Assembly (NCBI GenBank): GCA_003151115.1
Contig: PLWS01000002.1
Location: 62,001-126,000, forward strand
DNA from: Vulcanimicrobiota bacterium
GTDB taxonomy: Bacteria > Vulcanimicrobiota > Vulcanimicrobiia > Vulcanimicrobiales > Vulcanimicrobiaceae
Length of the DNA stretch: 64,000 bases
Direction: 5' to 3'
Shown here: one piece after another, positions 1-8,393 of the stretch
How the letters are laid out: each line of letters starts with the position of its first letter
Numbering within the stretch: the first letter of the stretch is position 1
Notes under the pieces: model-generated
Database searches by the model: none
The model's input: only the letters and a program-made list of their open reading frames with translations
Told to the model about the DNA's origin: nothing
Position numbers and translations under genes: made by a program

Positions 1-278
1 GCGCGCTCCAAGATGACGGCATCGGCGTGCTCGTCGGCGAGAAGACCTTCGGCAAAGGCGTCATGCAGTCGCTCACGCAGCTGCCCGACGGCGCCGCGAT
101 CAAGATCACGACCGCGCATTACCTTACGCCGAAAAACCGCGACATCAATCTCAAGGGCATCGTGCCGGACTTCGCGGTGACCGAAAATCAGAACGCGCGC
201 TTCGGCGATACGACCAACGATGCGCAGCTCCAAGCCGCCATCGCGATCCTCACCAAGAAAATAGCCGCAACTAACTAG
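1..278 (+). CDS. S41 C-terminal processing peptidase (CtpA-like), 3' end only
   Basis: The gene enters from the left edge; the open frame runs from base 3 to the TAG at 276-278. It carries the hallmark end of the S41 catalytic core, GEKTFGKGVMQS, in which the lysine of TFGKG is the general base of the Ser/Lys dyad in CtpA/Prc proteases. The following LPDGAAIKITTAHYLTP and GIVPDF blocks are also typical of this family. CtpA-type proteases act outside the cytoplasmic membrane on C-terminal tails of envelope proteins. The PDZ domain and catalytic serine lie outside the window, so activity cannot be judged. The 91 residues end soon after the core, as is usual. Confidence 0.9.
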   Translation, partial: ALQDDGIGVLVGEKTFGKGVMQSLTQLPDGAAIKITTAHYLTPKNRDINLKGIVPDFAVTENQNARFGDTTNDAQLQAAIAILTKKIAATN

Positions 279-320
279 CGCAGGGCGCGCAAAGCGCGAC
301 TCGAAGGTCAAGCAGCGGGG

Positions 321-393
321 GGGCGATTAGCTCAGCTGGGAGAGCGCTTGCTTTACAAGCAAGATGTCGGCGGTTCGAGCCCGTCATCGCCCA
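321..393 (+). tRNA. tRNA-Val (anticodon UAC)
   Basis: A full cloverleaf can be drawn. The acceptor arms GGGCGAT (321-327) and ATCGCCC (386-392) pair, with A393 as discriminator. The D arm contains GCTCAGCTGGGAGAGC. The anticodon stem CTTGC/GCAAG (347-351/359-363) closes the loop TTTACAA, giving anticodon TAC (354-356), which is valine. The T arm contains GGTTCGAGCCC. CCA is not fully encoded, so it would be added after transcription. Confidence 0.97.
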
Positions 394-418
394 AATCATT
401 CTCGGCGATGGAGACAGC

Positions 419-898
419 GTGAATAGAAAATTCGGCGTCGCCGCTGCTGCGTTCGTCTTGGCTCTTTACCTCCCGTTAGGCGTTGACGCTGCCGCGCAGG
501 CGACGCCAACCCCCGCGCCCGTTGCGACGCCGATGGGGGCGGACGCCCTGAAGATCACGGATTGCAGCCTCACATACAACGACCTCAGCGGAGTCCCGGG
601 CAAGTTTCATGTGGACTTTATCGATCTGAACGCATTGCCCGTCACTCGCATTCGCTTTCGCGTGCGAACCAACACGGCGACGTTCGCGGTCATGGATCTT
701 GGCATGTTTGCACCGAACGTTCATATTCACCACGACCTCGATCCGCCGGAGATCCGGATGCCGGTGATCGGTGCGTGGACGGGCGGTGGCATCGCCGGCC
801 TCGATTGTACCGTCGATGCCTACACGCTGACGAACGGGTACACGTGGATCAGCGACGCCCTGAGGCACGAGCTTCAGGAGCCGCCGGGGCACCGCTGA
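419..898 (+). CDS. Secreted protein of unknown function
   Basis: This 159-residue product starts at a GTG just downstream of the tRNA. It has a clear signal peptide (residues 1-25, hydrophobic core AAAAFVLALYLPLG, likely cleavage near VDAAA), then a short Thr/Pro/Ala linker typical of exported proteins in this window. The mature part (about residues 45-150) looks beta-rich and has two cysteines (in ITDCSL and LDCTVDA) that could form a disulfide. I do not recognise the family. It stands alone between the tRNA and a crotonase gene. Confidence 0.7.
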   Translation: MNRKFGVAAAAFVLALYLPLGVDAAAQATPTPAPVATPMGADALKITDCSLTYNDLSGVPGKFHVDFIDLNALPVTRIRFRVRTNTATFAVMDLGMFAPNVHIHHDLDPPEIRMPVIGAWTGGGIAGLDCTVDAYTLTNGYTWISDALRHELQEPPGHR

Positions 899-933
899 GG
901 GCGTTGGGTGTTCCGGGCTAGAACCTTTGCGTC

Positions 934-1767
934 ATGCTGAAAGCGCAAGAATTCGTCAGTTCGGAGATCGATGGCGGCATCGCGATCGTCACGATGCGCC
1001 GCCCCGAGAAGCGCAACGCGCTTTCGCTCGAGGTGATGCGCGAGCTGCTGCGCGCGTTTTCCGCGATCGGCGAGAACGCGGAAGTGCGTGCCGTTATCCT
1101 CGCGGGCGACGGACCCGCGTTTAGTGCTGGACACGACTTGCGCGAGCTGCGGGATCGCGACGTGGCCGAATACCGTGAGATTTTCGACGTCTGCGTCGAG
1201 CTGATGGAAGAGATCCAGCGCATTCCGCAGCCGGTGATCGCCGAAGTCGCGACGATCGCGACGGCGGCCGGCTGCCAGCTCGTCGCGGCCTGTGACCTGG
1301 CGGTTGCGTCGACGGACGCGAAGTTCGCGACGCCGGGCGTGCGCATCGGCCTGTTCTGCACCACGCCGATGGTGGCGCTGACGCGCGCGATCGGGCGCAA
1401 GCGCGCCATGGAGATGCTGTTGACCGGCGATTTCATCGATGCGCCGACCGCGGCCGAATGGGGACTCGTGAACCGGGCGGTCCCGCCGGACCGGCTGCGC
1501 GCCGAGACGCTGGCGCTGGCGGCAAAGATCTGCGAATCCAGCCCGATGGTGATCGCGCTCGGCAAGACCGCCTTCTACGCGCAGTACGGCTTGGACCAGC
1601 ACGACGCGTACGGGTACGCCAAGGAAGTGATGACGATGAACGCGCTGTCGGCGGACGCTCAAGAAGGGATGGCGGCGTTCCTGGAAAGGCGGCCGCCGCG
1701 TTGGGGGTCCGCGGAAAAAAAATCTGTGGATGACGGCAGGGGGGACGACCCGCGCGCGGAATCGTGA
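934..1767 (+). CDS. Crotonase-superfamily protein, ECHDC3-like
   Basis: The 277 residues show the crotonase fold: RPEKRNALSLEVM near the N terminus, the first oxyanion-hole segment GPAFSAGHDLREL, and a second, ATAAGCQLVAACDLAVAS. Canonical enoyl-CoA hydratases have GGG.E and PE at the two catalytic glutamate positions. Here these read AAGCQL and ATPGV, so both glutamates appear to be missing, as in mitochondrial ECHDC3-type proteins. Binding of an acyl-CoA is likely, but classical hydration is doubtful. The last 20 residues are charged and low in complexity. The gene is single, with a structured non-coding stretch after it. Confidence 0.85.
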   Translation: MLKAQEFVSSEIDGGIAIVTMRRPEKRNALSLEVMRELLRAFSAIGENAEVRAVILAGDGPAFSAGHDLRELRDRDVAEYREIFDVCVELMEEIQRIPQPVIAEVATIATAAGCQLVAACDLAVASTDAKFATPGVRIGLFCTTPMVALTRAIGRKRAMEMLLTGDFIDAPTAAEWGLVNRAVPPDRLRAETLALAAKICESSPMVIALGKTAFYAQYGLDQHDAYGYAKEVMTMNALSADAQEGMAAFLERRPPRWGSAEKKSVDDGRGDDPRAES

Positions 1768-1777
1768 TTGCTCTCCC

Positions 1778-1863
1778 GCACGGGCTAGTGGGCCCCGTCG
1801 GTGCAGAATGTAAAAGCGTCGCCCACACCCGGTATGCGGGCAACCGCATACGCGACGACAGTG
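1778..1863 (+). promoter_or_regulatory. Structured leader RNA candidate upstream of the DUF5693 gene
   Basis: Two hairpin regions are visible before the terminator. Bases 1778-1804 can fold with ACGGGC against GCCC(C)GT. Bases 1817-1857 form an outer stem CGTCG (1817-1821)/CGACG (1853-1857) that encloses a perfect 8-bp hairpin, GTATGCGG (1832-1839) with CCGCATAC (1844-1851), capped by the GNRA tetraloop GCAA. A precise GNRA-capped stem directly followed by a terminator suggests a cis-regulatory RNA or a small RNA. I could not match it to a riboswitch class from memory. Confidence 0.5.
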
Positions 1864-1896
1864 AGGGCTCGCTTTTGGCGGGCCTTCCTGTTTTTT
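1864..1896 (+). terminator. Intrinsic terminator just before the DUF5693 start codon
   Basis: Bases 1864-1872 pair with 1878-1886 (nine pairs including two G-U wobbles) around the loop TTTTG. CCTG and then a run of six T (1891-1896) follow. The T run ends only seven bases before the ATG at 1904, so the terminator is placed to attenuate the downstream operon. It could also end a small transcript covering 1778-1890. Confidence 0.6.
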
Positions 1897-1903
1897 GAAG
1901 CGA

Positions 1904-3916
1904 ATGCGCGCAAGCGTGAACCGGCTCGATCCGCGAACGCGCTTTGCGGCCTTGATCCTTTTGATTGCGCTGCTCGCTTGTGCGGTCGTGGCGTTCGAGC
2001 GCGCGCGCATCGAGTCTGCGACGCGCCGCGTCGAGTTGACGATGGACTACAACGACTTTCTGTCGCTGGCGCGCTCCTACGATTACAATCCCGCGGATTT
2101 CTTGGTGGAGATGCGCCGCGCAGGCTTGACCTCGCTGGCGCTGACCGAAGAGCTGGGCTCCAACGTCGGCAGTTCGAATAACGCCATCGCGCTTCCGGGC
2201 GCCGTCCTCGCGGCCCAGGCCCACATCGGCGGAATCGAGGATCCAACGCTGCTGGCGCTGGTGCGCGCCGGAAAAGTTCGCGCGGATGAAGTCTACCTGC
2301 TGGTTTTCGATACGCCGACGTACGTGCGGTACCGCGCGCAGCTCCCGCTGCATTTTGAAACGAAGAGCATCCGCGTCTTACATGCCGTCAAACCGTACGT
2401 GATCGCATTGCGTTCGCAGATCGATTACTTCAATACGACCGGCCTCGGTATACCGGCGGATCAGGTGGCGCTCGCGCGCCGGCTCAACCTGCTGATCGAT
2501 CCCCGTTTTCAAAACGACGAACGTTTCAGTCTGCCGCAGATCCAGCGCGAGTTTGCCTACACCGGAGCGGGGCACAGGCTGGCGACGGTGATATTCTTCG
2601 GGCTGCGCAATCAGGTGATGGGATTTCCCGATCACGTCAAAGATATGGCAGCGCTCTTCGGGGAGCCGCAATATCGCGCGCTCAACTTCGGCGAGATCGA
2701 AACCTACGATCCCAGCCAGGTACAGAAGGGAAGCAGCGAACTCGCATCGCTGATTCCGGGCCGTACGGTGCGCGTTGAGGCGATCACCAAAGTGGAACTC
2801 GACAAACTCCTCTTGCCCGAAATCGTCGCGCGTTACGAATTAGGCGTGCGCGAGCGCAACGTGCGCGTCGTGTACCTGCGGCCGTTCGCGCATCAATACA
2901 ACGGGCTCTCGATCGAAAAGACCAACGTCGAAATGGTGCGCGAGATCGCAAGCGATCTGGTCGCGCGCGGTTTCAAACCGGGGCGCGCCGCGCCGATTCC
3001 GCTCTACCGCGGCAACAGCCGCATTTTGGTCGGCCTCGCCGCGCTTGCCGTGCCGTCGATCTTTTTGCTGCTGCTCGGATTCTACGGCTGGTACCGTCCG
3101 CTGTGGGCGGTCCTGGCGTACGGCGCCACCGTGCTGCTTTATCTCGGCGGCATCGTTTCGCACCACGACCTGCTCGCGCGTTCGATCATCGCGCTGAGCG
3201 GCGCGCTGCTCTTCGCGGCAGCGGGTTTCTCGGTGTTGAGCCGCGCGTTTCTGCAAGCGCCGGCCGCGACGGCGGGACGGCAGATTCGCCGCAGTGTGGC
3301 GTGGACGCTGATCGCCACCGGCATCACACTGCTCGGCGCGCTCGTCGTTGTCGGCGTGATGAGTTCGCCGCTGGTCATGGAAGAAGTCGAACCGTTCCGC
3401 GGTGTAAAACTTTTGCTGGCGGTGCCGCCGCTGCTCGCGCTCGCTTTGTATCTCTTCACCGACAAATTCGATCCGCAGGTGCGCGACCCGCGCGAAACGC
3501 TGACCGAACCCGTGCGCATCTATCAGCTTGCGGCCGCGGCAGTCGTGCTCGGAGTCGGCGCGCTCGTGCTGCTGCGCAGCGGCAACCAGAGCGACATCTC
3601 GCCCTCGGCGTTCGAGCTGGCGCTGCGGCACAACCTGACGTCGCTGCTGGCAGTGCGTCCGCGCTTCAAAGAGTTCCTGATCGGATTTCCGGCCCTGATG
3701 CTGATGCCGGCGCTTCGCATCCCGCACCGGCGCTGGCTGGGCGTTCTGCTCGCGCTCGCCATCGGCATCGGCTTGGGCGATGTGATCGACACGTTCTCGC
3801 ACTTGCACACCGAACTGCTGGTGTCGGTGCTGCGCGTTTTTAACGGCTTCGTCATCGGCGCGATCGTGGGAATCGCCGCGATCCTCATCTATCGCGCGTT
3901 TGCATTCCGCCGGTAA
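1904..3916 (+). CDS. DUF5693 family polytopic membrane protein
   Basis: The product is about 670 residues. It has one N-terminal membrane segment (FAALILLIALLACAVVAF), a soluble extracytoplasmic region of about 330 residues, then a C-terminal half with some eight to ten hydrophobic helices (for example LVGLAALAVPSIFLLLLGFY). In other terrabacteria DUF5693 genes sit directly before csaB, exactly as here (5 bases apart), which implies a role with CsaB in making or handling a pyruvylated cell-wall polymer; the molecular function is not known. A TTG at 1895 could also start translation but lies in the terminator T run, so the ATG at 1904 is preferred. Confidence 0.75.
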   Translation: MRASVNRLDPRTRFAALILLIALLACAVVAFERARIESATRRVELTMDYNDFLSLARSYDYNPADFLVEMRRAGLTSLALTEELGSNVGSSNNAIALPGAVLAAQAHIGGIEDPTLLALVRAGKVRADEVYLLVFDTPTYVRYRAQLPLHFETKSIRVLHAVKPYVIALRSQIDYFNTTGLGIPADQVALARRLNLLIDPRFQNDERFSLPQIQREFAYTGAGHRLATVIFFGLRNQVMGFPDHVKDMAALFGEPQYRALNFGEIETYDPSQVQKGSSELASLIPGRTVRVEAITKVELDKLLLPEIVARYELGVRERNVRVVYLRPFAHQYNGLSIEKTNVEMVREIASDLVARGFKPGRAAPIPLYRGNSRILVGLAALAVPSIFLLLLGFYGWYRPLWAVLAYGATVLLYLGGIVSHHDLLARSIIALSGALLFAAAGFSVLSRAFLQAPAATAGRQIRRSVAWTLIATGITLLGALVVVGVMSSPLVMEEVEPFRGVKLLLAVPPLLALALYLFTDKFDPQVRDPRETLTEPVRIYQLAAAAVVLGVGALVLLRSGNQSDISPSAFELALRHNLTSLLAVRPRFKEFLIGFPALMLMPALRIPHRRWLGVLLALAIGIGLGDVIDTFSHLHTELLVSVLRVFNGFVIGAIVGIAAILIYRAFAFRR

Positions 3917-3921
3917 CCTTC

Positions 3922-5028
3922 GTGCGGCTGTTACTGAGCGGATACTATGGGTTCGGCAACCTCGGCGATGAGGCGCTGCTTTCGGTGATCGTCTCGCAGC
4001 TGCGCACGCGCCATCCGTACGCCGAGATCGATGTTCTGAGCGCCAAGCCCGAAGTGACCGCCCACGAATTGCGCGTCGAAGCGACGGCGCGCTGGGATTC
4101 CAAAGCCGTGCGCGCGGCTATCGAGCGTGCCGACGTCGTACTTTCGGGCGGCGGCGGATTGCTGCAAAATGCGACCAGCTTGCGCAGCCTGATTTACTAC
4201 ACCGGGATCATTCGCGCCGCGGTGCGCGCGCGGCGAACGACGATGATCTTCGCGCAGTCGATCGGCCCGCTCGACTTCTGGGGAAGAACCGTCGTGCGCG
4301 AGACGTGCAAAGGCATCGCGGGCGCGACCGTTCGTGACGATCGCTCGCGCGAGTTGCTGAGTTCGCTGCTGCCCGGAGTTCGCGTGGAACGGACCGCGGA
4401 TCCGGCATTTCTGTTCGAAACGCCCGAAGAATCCGACGACTTCGCGGCCGACGGGCTGGGTCCGCAAAGCGATCCGCTGGCGATCGTCAGCGTACGAAAA
4501 GCCAACGGTTTGAAAGATCGCATCGATGTGTTGGCGCGCGCCGTCGATCGCCTGAGCGAGGAACACGGGTTGCGCGTCGCTTTCTTGCCGCTCGGCGGCG
4601 CATCCGATGCGGAAGTCTCAACGACGATCATCCGCAAGTGCCGCACGCCCGCGGTGCTGCTGCCCGAAGCTTCGCTCGGACGCGCTGCAAACATTATCGG
4701 CCGCGCCAAAGTCTTGGTGGGCATGCGGCTGCACGCGCTCATTTTGGCGGCGCGCCAGGGCGTTCCGTTCCTGGCGGTTCCTTACGATCCAAAGGTCACG
4801 GCTTTTTGCGGCGATCTGGCCTATCCGTTGCCGCCGCTTTTTTCGCTGGAGTCGCCGGAAGCCAAACCGGCTCCCGAAGCGATCGATTTGGCCGTCGACG
4901 AGCTGTGGAACCGGCGCGAATCGCTGCGCGACTATTTGATCGCGGCGCGCGAGCCGCTGGAACGGCTGGCGCTGCGCAACTTTGAAGTGCTCGACGAGTT
5001 GATCGCGCAAGGACCGTCGCGTGAGTAA
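3922..5028 (+). CDS. csaB: Polysaccharide pyruvyl transferase CsaB
   Basis: The 368-residue protein begins at GTG with MRLLLSGYYGFGNLGDEA, the N-terminal signature of the CsaB/WcaK pyruvyltransferase family. It also has LSGGGGLLQN, FAQSIGPL and, near the C terminus, GMRLHALILAARQGVPF, all conserved in the family. CsaB transfers pyruvate from phosphoenolpyruvate to a secondary cell-wall polysaccharide, creating the ligand for SLH-domain proteins. In diderm terrabacteria such SLH proteins tether the outer membrane. It follows the DUF5693 gene by 5 bases and overlaps the ileS start by 8 bases, so the three genes are probably co-transcribed. No SLH gene lies in the window. Confidence 0.9.
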   Translation: MRLLLSGYYGFGNLGDEALLSVIVSQLRTRHPYAEIDVLSAKPEVTAHELRVEATARWDSKAVRAAIERADVVLSGGGGLLQNATSLRSLIYYTGIIRAAVRARRTTMIFAQSIGPLDFWGRTVVRETCKGIAGATVRDDRSRELLSSLLPGVRVERTADPAFLFETPEESDDFAADGLGPQSDPLAIVSVRKANGLKDRIDVLARAVDRLSEEHGLRVAFLPLGGASDAEVSTTIIRKCRTPAVLLPEASLGRAANIIGRAKVLVGMRLHALILAARQGVPFLAVPYDPKVTAFCGDLAYPLPPLFSLESPEAKPAPEAIDLAVDELWNRRESLRDYLIAAREPLERLALRNFEVLDELIAQGPSRE

Positions 5029-7837
5029 TCCGGAGCGCGACTATCGCGAGACGCTGAATCTTCCCAAGACCGATTTCCCAATGAAGGCGGATTTGCCCAA
5101 GCGGGAACCCGATCGCATCGCCTGGTGGGAAGAGCGGCGCACTTACGAACGGCGCCTCGAGCGCAACGCGCGCAATCATCCATGGATCTTGCACGACGGC
5201 CCGCCATATGCCAACGGCGAGCTGCACATGGGCCATTTCCTGAACATGGTCCTTAAAGACATCTTCGTGAAGATCGCGCTCGTCGATGGACGGTGGGCGA
5301 AATTCGTGCCCGGCTGGGATATGCACGGCTTGCCGATCGAGCTCGAGACGCTCAAGCATCTGAAGATCAAAGACTTTCACGACGTCGATCCGATCGAGCT
5401 GCGCGAGAAATGCAAAGAGCGCGCGATCTACTGGCTCGACCGGCAGCGAACCGTGCGCATGCGCATGGGCAACTTCGGCGACTGGCAGCACCCTTATCGC
5501 ACGATCGATCCGGAATTCGAGGCGACGATCGTTGAGACGCTCGGCGAACTCGCATCCAAAAATCAGATATACAAAGGGCTGCGCTCGACGCTCTGGTGCA
5601 TTCACGACGAAACCGCGCTGGCCGAAGCCGAGATCGAGTACAAGCCGCGCGTTTCGCCGTCGGTCACGGTACGCTTCACCGCCAACGATACGCAACGCAA
5701 GGCCCTCATCAAGGCGACGGCGCCTTCGAGTGTCATCCTGAGCTTGTCGAAGGACGCCGAGCAGAGCGGCGAAGCCGCGCCAGTCGAGGCGCGCGCAAAG
5801 CTCAGCATCCTCATCTGGACCACAACGCCGTGGACGCTTCCCGCAAACGCCGCTATCACGCTGCGTCCGGATGCGGAGTACGGCTTGTACGCGGTGGGCG
5901 ATGAAGCGGTGATCGTTGCGGACGCGCTCGCGGAAAAGGCGCTCGGCGATCGTTTCGCAAGCGCGCGCAGAATCGGCGGCGCGAAGGGGAGCGCTCTGGA
6001 AGGCCTAGCTGTTCGTCATCCGTTCATGGATCGCGACGCGCCGATCGTGCTGGCGGATTACGTCGAGATGGAAACCGGAACGGGTGCGGTGCATACCGCG
6101 CCGGGGCACGGTGCGGACGATTTCGAGACCGGCGTAAAATACAACCTGCCGATCGTTAATCCGGTCGATTCGCGCGGCGTGTTTACCTCCGAAGCCGGCC
6201 CATACGCCGGCATGCACATCTGGAAAGCCAATCCGAAAATCGTGGAAGACTTGCGCGCGAGCGGGGCACTTTGGGATTCCGCCGACTACGAGCACAGCTA
6301 TCCGCATTGCTGGCGCTGCCACAATCCGGTGATTTTCCGCGCGACGGCGCAGTGGTTCATCGCAATGGATCAAAACCGGCTGCGCGCGCGCACGATCGAA
6401 AACATTCGCAGCGTGGAGTGGACGCCCGCGTGGGGACAAGAGCGCATCGCGCAAATGCTCGAAATGCACCCCGAATGGTGCATCTCGCGGCAGCGCACGT
6501 GGGGAACGCCGATTCCGGCGGTTGTTTGCAAGGCGTGCGGCGGGTCGATACTCGACCCCGAAGTCGCGCGCATAACGGGCGGCGTATTTCGCGAGCGGGG
6601 AGCCAACACGTGGTGGAGCGATCCGGTCGAGACCTTCTTGCCCCCGGACTTTGCTTGCCCCAAATGCCGCGGCACGAGCTTCGATAAAGAGAAGAACATC
6701 GTCGACATTTGGTTCGAATCGGGCGTTACGCACTTGGCCGTGCTCGGTAAGAACGGACTGCCTTGGCCCTCGGATCTCGTGCTGGAAGGCGGTGATCAGT
6801 ACCGCGGCTGGTTCCGCAGTTCGATCGTGACGGCGACGGCGGTCAAAGGCGCGGCGCCTTACAGGCACGTCGTGAAGAATGGCTGGGTCAACGACGAGAG
6901 CGGCCGGCCAATGAGCAAATCGCTCGGTACGGGCATCGACGCGCAGGACGCGATGCAGAAATGGGGCGCGGACGTGCTGCGCTTGTGGGCCGCGTCGGTG
7001 GAATTCGTGGACGATGTGCGTTTCGGCCCGCACGTCATCGAGCAGGTCAGCCGCGTCTACCGCAACATCCGTAACCGCCTGCGTTTCATGGTCAGCAATC
7101 TCGGCGACGTCACGCCTGACCTGCTCGTCTCGCGCGAGGCCATGGAACCGTTCGACGCGCTGGCGTGCGAGCAAACCGATCGCTGGGTGGCGCGCGTACG
7201 CGATCTTTTGCGCGGATTCGATTTGCACGGCGCATACTTGGAGATCGTGCGTTTCGAAGGCGACGATCTCTCGGGGTTTTATTTCGACGCGCTCAAAGAC
7301 CGGCTCTATTCGAGTGCAGCCGGTTCGCCCCGCCGCCGCAGCGCGCAGAGCGCGCTTTTCCATATCTTGAAACAAGTGCTGGCCATGCTCGCGCCGCTGC
7401 TCTCGTTCACCGCCGAAGAAGCGTGGCAAGCCGTTCCGCCGGCGTTGCGCGACGGCGCGGACAGCGTCTTCGATCTCGCGCCCGAGACGGGAGCGGCGGG
7501 CGAGAAATCCGCTGCATTGTGGCAGTTGCTCAAGGAGCTGCGCCAGCAGGTCGCCGCCAACGAAGCGCCGCGCGATTTCGAAACCGATGCCGGCAGCGTC
7601 GTCGTGCCGGCATCGATGCTGAACGACGTGAATGCGCTGGGCGACGGCTTGCGCGAAGCGCTCGTCGTGTCGCGCATCGAACGGGTCACCGGTGACGGCG
7701 ACGAGCGGAGCGTCCATTTACAACCAGCCAAGGGCGCCAAATGCAAGCGCTGTTGGAAATACTTGCCGCTTGGAAGCGACCCGGAACATCCTTCGTTGTG
7801 CGCACCCTGCGCAGAGATTGTGAACGCGCTCCCCTAA
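5021..7837 (+). CDS. ileS: Isoleucine--tRNA ligase (bacterial type, repeat inserted in frame)
   Basis: The 938-residue class I synthetase starts at GTG, overlapping the csaB end. It contains the HIGH-type motif in PPYANGELHMGHFLN (about residue 63), the editing-domain motif WTTTPWTLP (about 267), the KMSKS-type motif GRPMSKSLGTG and a C-terminal zinc finger of four cysteines (CKRC...CAPC). A second cysteine set (CKAC...CPKC) precedes DIWFESG and probably binds another zinc. Residues about 237-258 ([11 protein letters not shown] onward) are encoded by a copy of the window's interspersed repeat and sit just before the editing motif. The frame is kept, so the enzyme should be functional. Confidence 0.96.
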   Translation: MSNPERDYRETLNLPKTDFPMKADLPKREPDRIAWWEERRTYERRLERNARNHPWILHDGPPYANGELHMGHFLNMVLKDIFVKIALVDGRWAKFVPGWDMHGLPIELETLKHLKIKDFHDVDPIELREKCKERAIYWLDRQRTVRMRMGNFGDWQHPYRTIDPEFEATIVETLGELASKNQIYKGLRSTLWCIHDETALAEAEIEYKPRVSPSVTVRFTANDTQRKALIKATAPSSVILSLSKDAEQSGEAAPVEARAKLSILIWTTTPWTLPANAAITLRPDAEYGLYAVGDEAVIVADALAEKALGDRFASARRIGGAKGSALEGLAVRHPFMDRDAPIVLADYVEMETGTGAVHTAPGHGADDFETGVKYNLPIVNPVDSRGVFTSEAGPYAGMHIWKANPKIVEDLRASGALWDSADYEHSYPHCWRCHNPVIFRATAQWFIAMDQNRLRARTIENIRSVEWTPAWGQERIAQMLEMHPEWCISRQRTWGTPIPAVVCKACGGSILDPEVARITGGVFRERGANTWWSDPVETFLPPDFACPKCRGTSFDKEKNIVDIWFESGVTHLAVLGKNGLPWPSDLVLEGGDQYRGWFRSSIVTATAVKGAAPYRHVVKNGWVNDESGRPMSKSLGTGIDAQDAMQKWGADVLRLWAASVEFVDDVRFGPHVIEQVSRVYRNIRNRLRFMVSNLGDVTPDLLVSREAMEPFDALACEQTDRWVARVRDLLRGFDLHGAYLEIVRFEGDDLSGFYFDALKDRLYSSAAGSPRRRSAQSALFHILKQVLAMLAPLLSFTAEEAWQAVPPALRDGADSVFDLAPETGAAGEKSAALWQLLKELRQQVAANEAPRDFETDAGSVVVPASMLNDVNALGDGLREALVVSRIERVTGDGDERSVHLQPAKGAKCKRCWKYLPLGSDPEHPSLCAPCAEIVNALP
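5731..5792 (+). repeat. Two-hairpin interspersed repeat, copy 1, inside ileS
   Basis: Plus orientation. Hairpin 1 reads TCCT-GAG-CTTGT-CGA-AGGA. Hairpin 2 has outer arms CGCC/GGCG in place of the usual CCCC/GGGG (a compensatory pair of changes), the GAG/CGA motif, and apical stem GCGGC-gaa-GCCGC. It is read through in frame as [17 protein letters not shown]. Confidence 0.9.
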
Positions 7838-7840
7838 TAT

Positions 7841-7900
7841 TGTCATCCTGAGCTTGTCGAAGGACCCCGAGCAGCGTGCGCAGGCACGCCAGTCGAGGGG
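7841..7900 (+). repeat. Two-hairpin interspersed repeat, copy 2, after ileS
   Basis: Plus orientation, starting four bases after the ileS stop codon. It has hairpin 1 TCCT/AGGA with loop CTTGT, hairpin 2 arms CCCC/GGGG, and apical stem CGTGC-gcag-GCACG. It fills most of the ileS-cytochrome gap and may fold at the 3' end of the ileS transcript. Confidence 0.9.
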
Positions 7901-7941
7901 GCTCACATGGGTATAAGCATCATTTAGTTCGGAGGTGCATC

Positions 7942-8379
7942 GTGCGAAAACTGGTTCTCCTACTAGTAGCTTTAGCCGCGCTCAGCGCGTGCGCGAACAA
8001 CTCGGCGCAAACACAGCGCGCTGCGAACGCGGCAAAGACTAGCGCTACGGCTAACGGGCGGATGATTTTTCTCACCGGTAAGGACAGCCAAGGTTTTCGC
8101 ATCAACGCGCAGCAGCCGCCGCTGCGCACCTCGTGCGCCGCTTGCCACCGCGCCAACGGCTCCGGCGGCGTTCACCTTCCCGGCGGCGCCGTCAGTGCGG
8201 ACTTGCGTCAAAAAGCGCTTGCGGCCGTCAAGCCGGCCTACACGCTCGACAGCCTCGAGCGCGCTATTTCCACAGGCATCGATAACCAAGGGAAGCCGCT
8301 CAATCCGGTCATGCCGCGCTGGAAGATGACGCCGCGCGATTTGCACGACGTCGCGGAGTTTGTCCAGACTCTCAGATAG
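7942..8379 (+). CDS. Monohaem c-type cytochrome lipoprotein
   Basis: The 145-residue product starts at GTG 7942, chosen because the strong Shine-Dalgarno GGAGGTG (7931-7937) precedes it. A lipoprotein signal ends in the lipobox LSAC. Residues about 60-65 hold the haem c attachment motif CAACH, and the later NPVMPRWKMTP offers a methionine as sixth ligand. This is the pattern of a small class I cytochrome anchored to the outer face of the cytoplasmic membrane, probably an electron carrier for a respiratory complex. It is monocistronic and flanked by repeat copies 2 and 3. The partner enzyme is not identifiable here. Confidence 0.88.
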   Translation: MRKLVLLLVALAALSACANNSAQTQRAANAAKTSATANGRMIFLTGKDSQGFRINAQQPPLRTSCAACHRANGSGGVHLPGGAVSADLRQKALAAVKPAYTLDSLERAISTGIDNQGKPLNPVMPRWKMTPRDLHDVAEFVQTLR

Positions 8380-8393
8380 TGCGGCGTTAGTAG

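Noticed and set aside
1778-1863. Known riboswitch (c-di-GMP, fluoride, cobalamin, c-di-AMP)
   Set aside because: The conserved core sequences I remember for these classes are absent; only the GNRA hairpin is shared in a general way.
1778-1896. T-box leader for ileS
   Set aside because: No T-box core sequence or specifier-loop arrangement was seen, and two genes lie between the leader and ileS.
2840-3808. 322-codon minus-strand frame
   Set aside because: It is antisense to the membrane half of the DUF5693 gene and has the charged composition expected from reversed hydrophobic codons.
6005-7717. 570-codon open frame on the minus strand
   Set aside because: It is antisense to ileS, whose motifs are complete. 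Long antisense frames are expected in GC-rich codon usage, and the peptide has no family signature.
7841-7900. Repeat copies as ordinary intrinsic terminators
   Set aside because: The stems lack a following T run and many copies lie inside genes in frame. A secondary role in 3'-end stability remains possible.
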